From contig JAJKJG010000205.1 of assembly GCA_021154065.1 (NCBI GenBank), positions 1 to 13,265 on the forward strand: a stretch of 13,265 bases of DNA, in the 5' to 3' direction. The DNA comes from Methylobacterium sp. Its GTDB lineage: Bacteria; Pseudomonadota; Alphaproteobacteria; Rhizobiales; Beijerinckiaceae. Each line of letters begins with the position of its first letter. Positions within the stretch are counted from its first letter, which is position 1. The translations under genes and the position numbers were made by a program. This document shows positions 1 through 6,521 of the stretch, in pieces. Below the pieces are notes generated by a model that saw nothing but the letters and a program-made list of their open reading frames with translations, searched no databases and had not been told where the DNA came from.

Positions 1-23
1 CCGCGTGCGCACCGGGTCATGCA

Positions 24-169
24 GGCGGAGGGGAGGCGGTCCCGCGGCGGGCGCTCGGTGGCGTCCGACTCGGGCGGCCGCTTCGACTGCAGGGCTTCTT
101 CTCGAAGGGGCCCGAAGACATCCGCCCCCCGGCCACTACGAGCCGGGCGCGCCCATAGGGCGCTAAAGG
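24..169 (+). repeat. Left copy of a dispersed, diverged repeat (inverted partner at 13070-13238)
   Basis: Read on the plus strand, three blocks recur in the same order on the minus strand at the right end of the window. Block 1 is 24-46, identical over 23 bases to 13216-13238, with weaker similarity continuing to about 92. Block 2 is 128-150, identical over 23 bases to 13100-13122, and forms a CCCGGC/GCCGGG stem with loop CACTACGA. Block 3 is CATAGG then TAAAGG (154-169), matching 13070-13089. Between the blocks the copies are diverged and differ in length. Directly after block 2 this copy has a further perfect hairpin, GCGCCC-ATA-GGGCGC (149-163). No transposase or terminal duplication is visible, so I call it a dispersed intergenic repeat of unknown nature. 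Confidence 0.7.
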
Positions 170-314
170 CACCCCGAAGGTCATCCCGAAAGGGGTGACC
201 CCGCAGAGGGTCCCCGAAGAGCGGTGGTCGAGGCGGCTGGAAGCGTCCCCTCCGATGAGGCCGGGGCGAGAGAACCGCGGGGACGCCACAGGCCGGCCGA
301 CCCAAAGTTTTGTT

Positions 315-338
315 AAGGCGTCCCCTCCTCGCCTTTTT
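315..338 (+). terminator. Candidate intrinsic terminator, plus strand
   Basis: AAGGCG (315-320) pairs with CGCCTT (330-335) around a 9-base loop, and the stem runs into a T run (334-338). It would stop plus-strand transcription arriving from the left of the window. On the minus strand the run after the stem is poor in T, so it is less convincing as a pheT terminator. The stem is short. Confidence 0.4.
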
Positions 339-436
339 CAAGGCCGGGGTCCGCCCCGGGCCCCGCGCCCGGGGTGGATTCCGCGCGCCCGGATTCCGCC
401 GATCCATACCCCTCCTTTGGAGACGCCCATGCCGGC

Positions 437-467
437 AAAATCCCGCCGCTTTCGCAGAAGCCTCGGG
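437..467 (-). terminator. Weak candidate terminator after pheT
   Basis: On the minus strand, just past the pheT stop, CCCG (467-464) and GCTT (461-458) can pair with AAGC (451-448) and CGGG (445-442), with a two-base internal mismatch and a six-base loop, followed by ATTTTG. The position fits the end of the rpmI-rplT-pheS-pheT unit. The stem is interrupted and the T run is only four bases. Confidence 0.3.
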
Positions 468-476
468 AGGGAGAGG

Positions 477-2900
477 TCACCGGCGCAACACCGCGCCCGT
501 CTTCTTCGCCACCTCAGCGACGATCTTCTCCGATACAGCCTCGATCTCGGCCTCGGTCAGCGTCTTCTCGGTCGGCTGCAGCGTGACCGCGATCGCGACC
601 GACTTCTTGTCCGGGTCGATACCCTGGCCCTCGTAGACGTCGAACACGTCGATGCCGGCGATGAGCTGGCGCTCGGCGCCTTGCGCGGCGCGCAGGATGT
701 CGCCGGCCGCGACGTCGCGCCCGACCACGAAGGCGAAGTCGCGGGTCACCGGCTGGAACTCTGCAAGCGTCAGCTTGGGCTTGATCTTGGTCGGGCGGTA
801 TTTCGGCGCCGGCAGCGCATCGAGCGTGATCTCGAAGGCGACGAGCGGGCCCTTGAGGTCGAGCGCGCGCAGGATCTTGGGGTGAATCTCGCCGAAGGCG
901 CCGATCTTGTTCTTGGGCCCGAACTGCAGCGTCGCCGAGCGGCCGGGGTGGAACCAGTCGGGCCCGCCGGGCACGACCTGCACGCCGGCCGTCGGCACGT
1001 TGAGCGCCGTCAGGAGCGCCATCGCGTCGGCCTTGGCGTCGAAGGCGTCGACCGCGATCGCGCCGCCGTCCCAGTGGCGGCCGACGCCCTCGGCGCGCGC
1101 GGTACCGCGCCGCACCGCCGCCGCCTTGATGGTCTGCCCCTCCGGCTCGTCCGAGGCGAAGCACTGGCCGACCTCGAACAGGGCCACGTCGCCGAAGGAG
1201 CGGTCGGCGTTGCGCTGCGCCGCCTTGAGCAGACCCGGCAGGAGGCTCGGGCGCATGTCGGACAGATCCGAGGCGATCGGGTTCGCGAGCGCCAGGCGCT
1301 TGTCGCCGCCGCCGAAGAGCTTCGCCTCCGCCTTGGCGATGAAGGACCAGGTCACGGCCTCGACGAGGCCCCGGGCCGCGAGGAGCCGCTTCGCAAGCCG
1401 CGTGCGCTTCTGGATCGGCGTGAGGATCGGGCGCACCACCGCCTCCTCCTCGCGCCGCAGCGGCTGCGGCGCGATGCGGTCGAGCCCGACGATGCGGATC
1501 ACCTCCTCGACGAGGTCGGCCTTGCCCTCGACGTCCGGCCGCCAGGACGGCGGCAGGACCTTCACGCGGTCGCCGGTGCCCGCAACGTGAAAGCCGAGGC
1601 TTTCGAGAATGACCTTCGATTCCGGGCGCGGCACATCGAGGCCCGAGAGGCGCCGCACCTCGGTCCAGGGGAAATCGATGATGCGGCCCGTATCGGGGAT
1701 CTCGCCCGCGGCGAGCCGCTCGGACGCCTCGCCTCCGCAGAGCTCGAGCACCATGCGGGTCGCGAGGTCGAGGCCCGGCACCGTGAAAGCCGGATCGACG
1801 CCGCGCTCGAAGCGGTAGCGCGCATCGGTCTGGATGCCGAGGCGGCGGCCCGATTGCGCGATGTTGAGCGGGTCCCACAGCGCCGATTCGATCAGCACCT
1901 CGGTCGTCGCCGCGTCGCAGCCCGAGTGCTCGCCGCCCATGATGCCGGCGATCGACTCCGGCCCGTCCGCGTCGGCGATGACGACGATCGAATCGTCGAG
2001 CGTGTAGGTACGCCCGTCGAGGGCGACGATCGCTTCGCCGTTCCGCGCGCGGCGGACGGTGAGATCGCCCTTGACCTTCGCGGCGTCGAAGACATGCAGC
2101 GGCCGGCCGCGGTCGTAGGTGACGTAGTTGGTGATGTCGACGAGTGCGTTGATCGGGCGCAGGCCGATCGCGGCGAGGCGCCGCTGCATCCACGCCGGCG
2201 AGGCGCCATTCCTCACGCCGCGCACGAGGCGAAGCGCGAAGGCCGGGCAGAGATGCTCGTCGCCCGCCTCGAAGGCGAGGGTGACGGAGATGGGGCAAGG
2301 GCCGGCGCCTTTCACCGGCTGCACGGCGGCGCTCTTGAGCTTGCCGAGGCCCGCCGCCGCGAGATCGCGGGCGATGCCGTGGACCGAGGTGCAGTCGGGC
2401 CGGTTCGGCGTCAGGTTGATCTCGATGACCGGGTCATCGAGCCCGGCATAGGCTGCGTAGGACTGCCCGACCGGCGCGTCCTCAGGCAGGTCGATGATGC
2501 CCTCGTGGTCGTCGGAGAGCTGAAGCTCCATTTCGGACACCAGCATGCCCCGGCTCTCGACGCCGCGGATCGTGCCGACGCCGAGCGTGATGTTCTTGCC
2601 CGGAATGAAGGCGCCGGGCGGCGCGAAGACGCCCTTCATGCCGGTGCGCGCGTTCGGCGCCCCGCACACGACCTGCACCGGCTCGCCCGACCCGGTGTCG
2701 ACGATGCAGACCCGCAGCCAGTCGGCGTTCGGATGCTGCTTCGCCTCGATCACCCGCGCGACGCTGAAATCGGAAAAGCCCTTGGCCTTGTCCTCGACGC
2801 TCTCGACCTCGAGCCCGATCCGCGTCAGCGTCTCGACGATCTCGTCGAGCGCTGCCCCGGTGTCGAGGTGGTCCTTCAGCCAGGAGAGGGTGAATTTCAT
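477..2900 (-). CDS. pheT: Phenylalanine--tRNA ligase beta subunit
   Basis: Beta subunit of the cytoplasmic alpha2-beta2 phenylalanyl-tRNA synthetase, which charges tRNA-Phe; the alpha subunit PheS is encoded just upstream. The 807-residue product has the normal length and domain order. It begins [12 protein letters not shown], followed by an EMAP-like tRNA-binding domain (about 37-150, with [27 protein letters not shown]), the B3/B4 region with [16 protein letters not shown] that includes the editing domain, a B5 domain near 400-470, a catalytic-like core, and a C-terminal FDX-ACB anticodon-binding domain over roughly the last 100 residues ([27 protein letters not shown]). I choose ATG at 2900 because AAAGGA lies about nine bases upstream and family members start MKFTLSWL; the in-frame GTG six bases earlier is too close to that ribosome binding site. 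The gene is intact and co-oriented with pheS, separated by a REP-like palindromic pair. Confidence 0.97.
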   Translation of the reverse strand: MKFTLSWLKDHLDTGAALDEIVETLTRIGLEVESVEDKAKGFSDFSVARVIEAKQHPNADWLRVCIVDTGSGEPVQVVCGAPNARTGMKGVFAPPGAFIPGKNITLGVGTIRGVESRGMLVSEMELQLSDDHEGIIDLPEDAPVGQSYAAYAGLDDPVIEINLTPNRPDCTSVHGIARDLAAAGLGKLKSAAVQPVKGAGPCPISVTLAFEAGDEHLCPAFALRLVRGVRNGASPAWMQRRLAAIGLRPINALVDITNYVTYDRGRPLHVFDAAKVKGDLTVRRARNGEAIVALDGRTYTLDDSIVVIADADGPESIAGIMGGEHSGCDAATTEVLIESALWDPLNIAQSGRRLGIQTDARYRFERGVDPAFTVPGLDLATRMVLELCGGEASERLAAGEIPDTGRIIDFPWTEVRRLSGLDVPRPESKVILESLGFHVAGTGDRVKVLPPSWRPDVEGKADLVEEVIRIVGLDRIAPQPLRREEEAVVRPILTPIQKRTRLAKRLLAARGLVEAVTWSFIAKAEAKLFGGGDKRLALANPIASDLSDMRPSLLPGLLKAAQRNADRSFGDVALFEVGQCFASDEPEGQTIKAAAVRRGTARAEGVGRHWDGGAIAVDAFDAKADAMALLTALNVPTAGVQVVPGGPDWFHPGRSATLQFGPKNKIGAFGEIHPKILRALDLKGPLVAFEITLDALPAPKYRPTKIKPKLTLAEFQPVTRDFAFVVGRDVAAGDILRAAQGAERQLIAGIDVFDVYEGQGIDPDKKSVAIAVTLQPTEKTLTEAEIEAVSEKIVAEVAKKTGAVLRR

Positions 2901-2918
2901 GGACACCGATCCTTTGGC

Positions 2919-3018
2919 GTCATCCCGGGCGAGCGAAGCTCGGCCCGGGATCTCGTGCAGAATAGAGCGCTCATCGGCGTGAGATCCCGGAACGGCGCGT
3001 TGCGCCGTCCGGGATGAC
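2919..3018. repeat. REP-like double palindrome between pheS and pheT
   Basis: Two hairpins face each other and fill the gap from just before pheT to the pheS stop. Hairpin 1 has ATCCCGGGC (2922-2930) pairing with GCCCGGGAT (2943-2951), enclosing GAGC-GAA-GCTC. Hairpin 2 has ATCCCGG (2984-2990) pairing with CCGGGAT (3009-3015), enclosing ACGGCGC-GTT-GCGCCGT. The whole unit opens GTCATCCCGG and closes CCGGGATGAC, so it is also an inverted pair overall. From memory, very similar CATCCCGGG...CCCGGGAT palindromes are scattered between genes in many Hyphomicrobiales genomes. In the transcript it would fold between two subunit genes and could affect mRNA stability or partial termination, but no T run follows either stem. 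Confidence 0.8.
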
Positions 3019-4101
3019 TCAGGAGGTCAGCCCGCCGACGAGGCTCGGCAGATCCAGCGGCCGGAACCCGTAGTGCTCCAGCCACCTCACATCGGCCTCG
3101 AAGAACGGCCGCAGATCCGGCATGCCGTATTTGAGCATCGCGATGCGGTCGATGCCCATGCCCCAGGCAAAGCCCTGGTAGACATCCGGATCGAGCTTGC
3201 AGTTCCGCAGCACGTTCGGATGCACCATGCCGCAGCCGAGGATCTCGAGCCAGTCATCGCCCTCGCCGAAGCGTATCTCGCCGCCGCGGCGCGAGCACTG
3301 GATGTCGACCTCGGCCGAGGGCTCGGTGAACGGGAAGAACGACGGCCGGAAGCGCATCTTCACGCTCTCGACCTCGAAGAACGCCTTGCAGAACTCCTCC
3401 AGCACCCATTTCATGTGCGCAATGGTGGCGTGCTTGTCGATGACGAGCCCCTCGACCTGGTGGAACATCGGCGTGTGGGTCTGGTCAGAGTCGTGCCGGT
3501 AGGTGCGGCCCGGGCAGATGACCCGGATCGGCGGCTCGCTCGCGAGCATGGTCCGGATCTGCACCGGCGAGGTGTGGGTGCGCAGCACCTTGCGCTCACC
3601 CTTGTGGTCGGGCTGGAGGAAGAAGGTGTCGTGCATCTCCCGCGCCGGGTGGCCGGGCGGGAAGTTCAGCGCCGTGAAGTTGTAGAAATCCGTCTCGATG
3701 TCCGGCCCTTCCGCGACCGAGAAGCCCATGTCGGCGAAGATCGCGGTGAGCTCGTCCATCACCTGGCTGATCGGGTGGATGCGCCCGCGCGTCTCCGGCC
3801 CTTCGCGCACCGGTAGGCTGACGTCGATGCGCTCGGCGGCGAGACGCTGCTCGAGCGCCGCCTCGGCGAGCGCTTCCCTGCGGGTCGCGATCGCGCCCTG
3901 GACCTTGTCGCGCAGCCCGTTGATGAGCGGGCCCTTCTCCTTGCGCTCGTCCGGCGTCATGGCCCCGAGCGTCTTCAGGAGGTCCGAGACGGCGCCCTTC
4001 TTGCCCAGCGCCGACACGCGCAGCGCCTCGAGCGCGGCCTCGTCGGGCGCGCCCTCGACCTGCCCGAGCAGGTCCCGTTCGAGTGCGGCGAGATCGGTCA
4101 T
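3019..4101 (-). CDS. pheS: Phenylalanine--tRNA ligase alpha subunit
   Basis: Catalytic alpha subunit of phenylalanyl-tRNA synthetase, a class II enzyme that makes phenylalanyl-adenylate and transfers Phe to tRNA; it works as a heterotetramer with PheT. The product is 360 residues, the usual length. Residues 1-95 form the expected N-terminal coiled-coil tRNA-binding arm. The catalytic domain starts near [13 protein letters not shown] (106-118). Class II motif 2 is seen at [20 protein letters not shown] (200-219), and motif 3 at [13 protein letters not shown] (314-326), with the conserved arginine at 319. The start ATG at 4101 gives the standard [12 protein letters not shown] beginning. It follows rplT after a 152-base gap containing GC-rich hairpins and precedes pheT in the same direction, so it probably belongs to one transcript running rpmI-rplT-pheS-pheT. 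Confidence 0.98.
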   Translation of the reverse strand: MTDLAALERDLLGQVEGAPDEAALEALRVSALGKKGAVSDLLKTLGAMTPDERKEKGPLINGLRDKVQGAIATRREALAEAALEQRLAAERIDVSLPVREGPETRGRIHPISQVMDELTAIFADMGFSVAEGPDIETDFYNFTALNFPPGHPAREMHDTFFLQPDHKGERKVLRTHTSPVQIRTMLASEPPIRVICPGRTYRHDSDQTHTPMFHQVEGLVIDKHATIAHMKWVLEEFCKAFFEVESVKMRFRPSFFPFTEPSAEVDIQCSRRGGEIRFGEGDDWLEILGCGMVHPNVLRNCKLDPDVYQGFAWGMGIDRIAMLKYGMPDLRPFFEADVRWLEHYGFRPLDLPSLVGGLTS

Positions 4102-4253
4102 CAGGGTTCGGCTTTCGCGAGGGTTGTTCCGTCGCGGGCCCGGCCGTCAAGCGCTTCGGCCCGCAAGCGAACGCGGCGGCTCGGGCGAGCGGCCGGCAGG
4201 AAGGCCTCGAAGGGTGGGATGACGGCGCTTCGTTCGCGCCGCCGGCTGTCCGC
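4102..4253 (-). other. rplT-pheS spacer with GC-rich hairpins
   Basis: This 152-base spacer is long for genes inside one operon. On the minus strand it contains GGCGC/GCGCC with a seven-base loop just after the rplT stop, and a seven-pair stem GCGGGCC (4164-4158) with GGCCCGC (4140-4134) about 32 bases before the pheS start. Neither is followed by a T run, so they are not typical terminators. I see no Phe-rich leader peptide with a usable start codon. A processing or stability role is possible but unproven. Confidence 0.35.
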
Positions 4254-4628
4254 TTAGGCCGCTTCCGCGAGTGCCGGCAGCGCGCTCTTCGCGCGCTCGA
4301 CATAGGCGGTGAATGCCGCCGGCTCGTGGATCGCCATCTCGGACAACACCTTGCGATCGACCTCGATCCCCGCCCTACCGAGGCCGTCGATAAATCGCGA
4401 ATAGGTCAGGCCGTGCTCGCGCACCGCCGCGTTGAGGCGCTGGATCCAGAGCGCCCGGAAGGTGCGCTTCTTGTTCTTGCGGTCGCGGTAGGCGTACTGC
4501 ATCGACCGGTCGACCGCGGCCTTTGCGGTCCGGATCGTGTTCTTGCGCCGGCCGATGAAGCCCTTGGCGGCTTTGAGGGTCTTCTTGTGCTTGGCGTGGC
4601 TCGTGACGCCCCGTTTCACGCGGGCCAT
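4254..4628 (-). CDS. rplT: 50S ribosomal protein L20
   Basis: L20 binds 23S rRNA directly and is needed early in assembly of the large ribosomal subunit. In several bacteria it also represses its own operon by binding the mRNA leader. The 124-residue product is near the usual size of about 118-120 and begins [19 protein letters not shown], then [40 protein letters not shown] and the globular C-terminal part with [11 protein letters not shown]. The lysine/arginine-rich N-terminal extension is the RNA-binding tail. GAAGGAGAT upstream of the ATG supports the start. It follows rpmI after 49 bases, the standard L35-L20 pairing. Confidence 0.98.
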   Translation of the reverse strand: MARVKRGVTSHAKHKKTLKAAKGFIGRRKNTIRTAKAAVDRSMQYAYRDRKNKKRTFRALWIQRLNAAVREHGLTYSRFIDGLGRAGIEVDRKVLSEMAIHEPAAFTAYVERAKSALPALAEAA

Positions 4629-4677
4629 GGATGATCTCCTTCAGAACTTGGCGGAACCTGTGTGGCGGGAAGCCTTC

Positions 4678-4878
4678 TCAGCCGTTCGGCAGGAAGTACT
4701 TCTTGACGTTGTCGCCGTCGGTCTTGAACAGGGTCGCCGTGCCGCGCAGGTTGCGGATCTGCTTCTTCGTCCGCTTGATCATGCCATGCTGCTTGCCGCG
4801 CTGGGCATAGAGCACCTTGCCGGTGCCGGTGATCTTGAAGCGCTTCTTCGCGCCTGACTTCGTCTTCAGCTTGGGCAT
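4678..4878 (-). CDS. rpmI: 50S ribosomal protein L35
   Basis: Small basic protein of the large ribosomal subunit, 66 residues: [20 protein letters not shown], then [18 protein letters not shown] and ending KKYFLPNG. The reading frame stays open further upstream, but the ATG at 4878 is chosen because it gives the family N-terminus and is preceded six bases away by AGGAG (4889-4885). Everything upstream in frame is leader sequence. It is the first gene of the rpmI-rplT-pheS-pheT unit, behind a structured leader that probably mediates feedback control. Confidence 0.97.
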   Translation of the reverse strand: MPKLKTKSGAKKRFKITGTGKVLYAQRGKQHGMIKRTKKQIRNLRGTATLFKTDGDNVKKYFLPNG

Positions 4879-4880
4879 TT

Positions 4881-4928
4881 GGCTCTCCTGAACGAGCCTT
4901 GCGCCGGGCTCTCGCCCGATGCGGCTCG
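4881..4928 (-). promoter_or_regulatory. rpmI leader with two mutually exclusive hairpins (candidate L20-type operator)
   Basis: On the minus strand CGAGCC (4928-4923) can pair with GGCTCG (4898-4893), enclosing a perfect CGGGC-GAGA-GCCCG hairpin (4918-4905) with a GNRA-type loop. The same GGCTC (4898-4894) can instead pair with GAGCC (4885-4881), whose first base is the last base of the Shine-Dalgarno AGGAG; that fold would place the ribosome binding site in and beside a hairpin. Two exclusive folds differing in access to the ribosome binding site are what a translational switch looks like. Known biology: L20 represses the rpmI-rplT operon through the leader RNA in E. coli and Bacillus. The pairing is seen here; the ligand is inferred. 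Confidence 0.5.
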
Positions 4929-4947
4929 GATGCTTGCTGTTGCGAGC

Positions 4948-4988
4948 AAAACGAACCGCCACGGCAGCCCTAACGGCCGGGCGGTTCG
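4948..4988 (-). terminator. Terminator or attenuator hairpin upstream of rpmI
   Basis: On the minus strand CGAACCGCC (4988-4980) pairs perfectly with GGCGGTTCG (4960-4952). The stem continues inside, past a one-base bulge, as CGGC/GCCG, and TTTTGC follows directly (4951-4946). This is a strong intrinsic-terminator shape with a short T run. It would end aldolase transcripts. If rpmI is transcribed from the candidate promoter just upstream, it would instead sit at the start of the leader and act as an attenuator. Confidence 0.65.
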
Positions 4989-4998
4989 ATGAAGGCGG

Positions 4999-5029
4999 GG
5001 TATATGGCAGAGAGCAAATGCAAATGCAA
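4999..5029 (-). promoter_or_regulatory. Candidate promoter for rpmI-rplT-pheS-pheT
   Basis: Minus strand: TTGCAT (5029-5024) as -35 and CATATA (5006-5001, 17-base spacing) or TATACC (5004-4999, 19-base spacing) as -10. It is the AT-richest stretch in this part of the window, lying between the aldolase stop and the rpmI leader. The -35 lies in a short tandem run of three GCAAA units with six-base period (5014-5030). The matches are partial. Confidence 0.4.
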
Positions 5030-5041
5030 ACGGAGGGTCGC

Positions 5042-5758
5042 CTAAAATCCCTCGACCCGCATCAGCGCCTCGAAGTGCTTCTCGGCCTGGAATTCGATGA
5101 CCTGCATGTACTGGCGCGCCGTCTCGCGCAGCGCGGCATCGGGGATGAGCTTGAGCGGCCGCCCGGTCGACATGGCGAGGACCTGCTGGCGGCAGGCGCG
5201 CTCAAGATAGTAGAGCTCGTCGAAGGCGAGGGCGACCGACGGCGCGCCGATGGTGACGCCGTGGTGCTCCAGGAAGATCACGTCGGCGTGCGGATTGTCC
5301 TTCTGGGCCTTGGCGATGCGCTCGCCCTCGGCCTCGTCGAGGGCGACGCCGCCGAAGCCCTGGTAGGCGACGCGGCCGAAGAACCGCGCCGCGGTCTGAT
5401 GCGCCATCTCGAGCCGCCCGCCCTCAATCATGGTGAGGCTCGTGGCGTAGGGCATGTGGACGTGGAAGATCGCCTTGTGGCGCGGGTTCGCCCGGTGGCC
5501 GGCGACGTGGATGTTGCGCGCCGTCGCCTCGACCTCGCCTTCCCCTTCCAGCACCTGCCCGGCGCCGTCGATCATCAGGAGGTCGGACGGCCGCATCTCG
5601 CACCAGTGGATGCCGTAGGGATTGATCAGGTAACGCTCCTCGCGGCCGGGCAGCGCGACCGAGAAGTGGTTGCAGACGCCCTCGTTGAACTCATGTTTCG
5701 CGGCGAGGCGGAACGCGGCGGCGAGCTCGCGGCGGAGGGTTTCGACGGTGGGCTGCAT
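5042..5758 (-). CDS. Class II aldolase/adducin family protein
   Basis: A 238-residue protein of the zinc-dependent class II aldolase/adducin fold, whose members include fuculose- and ribulose-phosphate aldolases/epimerases and many of unknown substrate. Visible features are the phosphate-binding-like loop GVCNHFSV (27-34), NPYGIHW (46-52), metal-ligand histidines in FHVH (H99, H101), the third ligand region EHHG (H165/H166), and acidic residues E75/E77 where the catalytic acid usually lies. The spacing of the ligands looks intact, so it is probably an active metalloenzyme; the substrate cannot be told. It begins [12 protein letters not shown] at ATG 5758, with GGGA six bases upstream. It sits between infC and rpmI, with a terminator before it and a terminator-like hairpin after it, and has no evident functional link to translation. 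Confidence 0.88.
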   Translation of the reverse strand: MQPTVETLRRELAAAFRLAAKHEFNEGVCNHFSVALPGREERYLINPYGIHWCEMRPSDLLMIDGAGQVLEGEGEVEATARNIHVAGHRANPRHKAIFHVHMPYATSLTMIEGGRLEMAHQTAARFFGRVAYQGFGGVALDEAEGERIAKAQKDNPHADVIFLEHHGVTIGAPSVALAFDELYYLERACRQQVLAMSTGRPLKLIPDAALRETARQYMQVIEFQAEKHFEALMRVEGF

Positions 5759-5802
5759 GTTCGATCCCGGTTGGCTGAAGGGGGCGCCGATGGCGCCGCG
5801 GC

Positions 5803-5830
5803 AAACACAAAAGGCCGCCCTCCGGCGGCC
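5803..5830 (-). terminator. Intrinsic terminator after infC
   Basis: On the minus strand GGCCGCC (5830-5824), a four-base GGAG loop and GGCGGCC (5819-5813) form a perfect seven-pair GC stem followed by TTTTGTGTTT (5812-5803). It starts about 24 bases past the infC stop and 45 bases before the aldolase start. It should separate infC transcription from the aldolase gene and from rpmI. Confidence 0.85.
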
Positions 5831-5853
5831 CTGAACTCATGCGCGCGTAAGAC

Positions 5854-6396
5854 CTAGCGCGGCGCCAGGATCATGATCATCTGGCGGCCTTCCATCTGCG
5901 GCTCGCTCTCGACCTTGGCGATGGTGGCGGTCTCGGCTTTGACCTTCTCGAGCAGCCTCACCCCGAGCTCGGTGTGCGCCATCTCGCGGCCGCGGAAGCG
6001 CAGCGTCACCTTGACCTTGTCGCCTTCCTCGAAGAACCGCTGGACGGCCTTCATCTTCACGTCGTAATCGTGCTTGTCGATGCTCGGCCGGAGCTTGATC
6101 TCCTTGACCTCGACGGTCTTCTGCTTCTTGCGCGCCTCGGCCTGCTTCTTCTGCTCGTTGAAGCGGAACCTGCCGTAATCGAGGATCTTGCAGACCGGGG
6201 GGACCGAGTTCGGTGCGATCTCGACGAGGTCGAGGCCGGCGTCCTCGGCGAGCTTCAGGGCATCGAAATAGGGCACCACGCCCTTGTTCTGCCCTTCCTG
6301 ATCGATCAATTGCACGTCGCGGACGCCGCGAATATCTCGGTTGGCGCGCGGTCCGTCCTTTTGCGGAACCGGCATGGCTCTCATGGGTCGGCGAAT
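5854..6396 (-). CDS. infC: Translation initiation factor IF-3 (AUU start)
   Basis: IF-3 binds the 30S subunit, prevents premature 50S joining and rejects non-canonical start codons and wrong initiator tRNA. The product of 180 residues has the IF3-N domain (about 18-85; [34 protein letters not shown]), the linker helix [15 protein letters not shown], and the IF3-C domain (about 92-178; [31 protein letters not shown], ending QMIMILAPR). I place the start at ATT 6396-6394, giving (M)[19 protein letters not shown] (6410-6406) lies nine bases before it, whereas ATG 6384 is 21 bases from that site and has no other. AUU starts are a known infC hallmark used for autoregulation. An intrinsic terminator follows, so infC is probably monocistronic. 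Confidence 0.95.
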   Translation of the reverse strand: MRRPMRAMPVPQKDGPRANRDIRGVRDVQLIDQEGQNKGVVPYFDALKLAEDAGLDLVEIAPNSVPPVCKILDYGRFRFNEQKKQAEARKKQKTVEVKEIKLRPSIDKHDYDVKMKAVQRFFEEGDKVKVTLRFRGREMAHTELGVRLLEKVKAETATIAKVESEPQMEGRQMIMILAPR

Positions 6397-6405
6397 GGCT
6401 TTGAT

Positions 6406-6410
6406 CTCCT
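6406..6410 (-). promoter_or_regulatory. infC ribosome binding site that decides an AUU start
   Basis: Minus-strand AGGAG (within GAGGAGAT) followed by nine bases and then ATT CGC CGA CCC ATG. Only the ATT lies at a normal distance; the downstream ATGs at 6384 and 6375 are too far. This supports initiation at AUU. Confidence 0.75.
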
Positions 6411-6425
6411 CTTTCCATGGCTGAG

Positions 6426-6467
6426 CGGCGGCTGAGCGCCCCGCATCCTGCGGGCGCCGGGCCGCCG
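6426..6467 (-). promoter_or_regulatory. Long GC-rich hairpin in the infC leader
   Basis: On the minus strand an outer stem CGGCGGC (6467-6461) with GCCGCCG (6432-6426) encloses a three-by-three internal loop and an inner stem GCGCCCGCA (6457-6449) with TGCGGGGCGC (6445-6436), one G bulged, around a three-base loop. It ends about 16 bases before the infC ribosome binding site. No T run follows, so it is not a simple terminator. It may stabilise the mRNA or present the AUU start region. Confidence 0.5.
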
Positions 6468-6492
6468 GTCACCAGACTTCGCTAACGCTCGG

Positions 6493-6521
6493 ACAATTCC
6501 CAGAAACCAATGACAAGTCAA
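6493..6521 (-). promoter_or_regulatory. Candidate sigma-70-type promoter for infC
   Basis: Minus strand: -35 TTGACT (6521-6516, five of six consensus bases), 17-base spacer, -10 AATTGT (6498-6493, a poor match). The -35 box overlaps the TGA stop of the upstream glycosyltransferase gene. It would give an infC leader of roughly 90 bases that includes the long hairpin. Confidence 0.4.

Larger units (their letters stand above)
170..476. other. Non-coding stretch beyond the repeat, downstream of pheT
   Basis: No believable gene is seen here; the open frames on both strands are proline/arginine-rich readings of GC-rich DNA without family resemblance. It holds a hairpin at 180-199 (GTCATCCC, loop GAAA, GGGGTGAC), a short direct repeat CCCCGAAG on either side of that hairpin, a GC-rich hairpin at 344-359 (CCGGGG/CCCCGG), and the two terminator candidates listed separately. 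It looks like a spacer rich in secondary structure between pheT and whatever lies to the left. Confidence 0.6.

Noticed and set aside
17..289. 90-codon minus-strand frame at the left end
   Set aside because: It covers the left repeat in the opposite sense, has low-complexity composition and no family features.
195..3017. Open frame of about 940 codons on the plus strand, antisense to pheT
   Set aside because: It is arginine/aspartate/alanine-rich with no family resemblance and exactly mirrors pheT. Long antisense frames are expected opposite genes with strong G/C bias at third codon positions.
4102..4253. Possible Phe-containing leader peptide controlling pheS
   Set aside because: One minus-strand frame contains two nearby Phe codons and its TGA overlaps the pheS ATG, but it has no start codon after the rplT stop and no following terminator hairpin with a T run.
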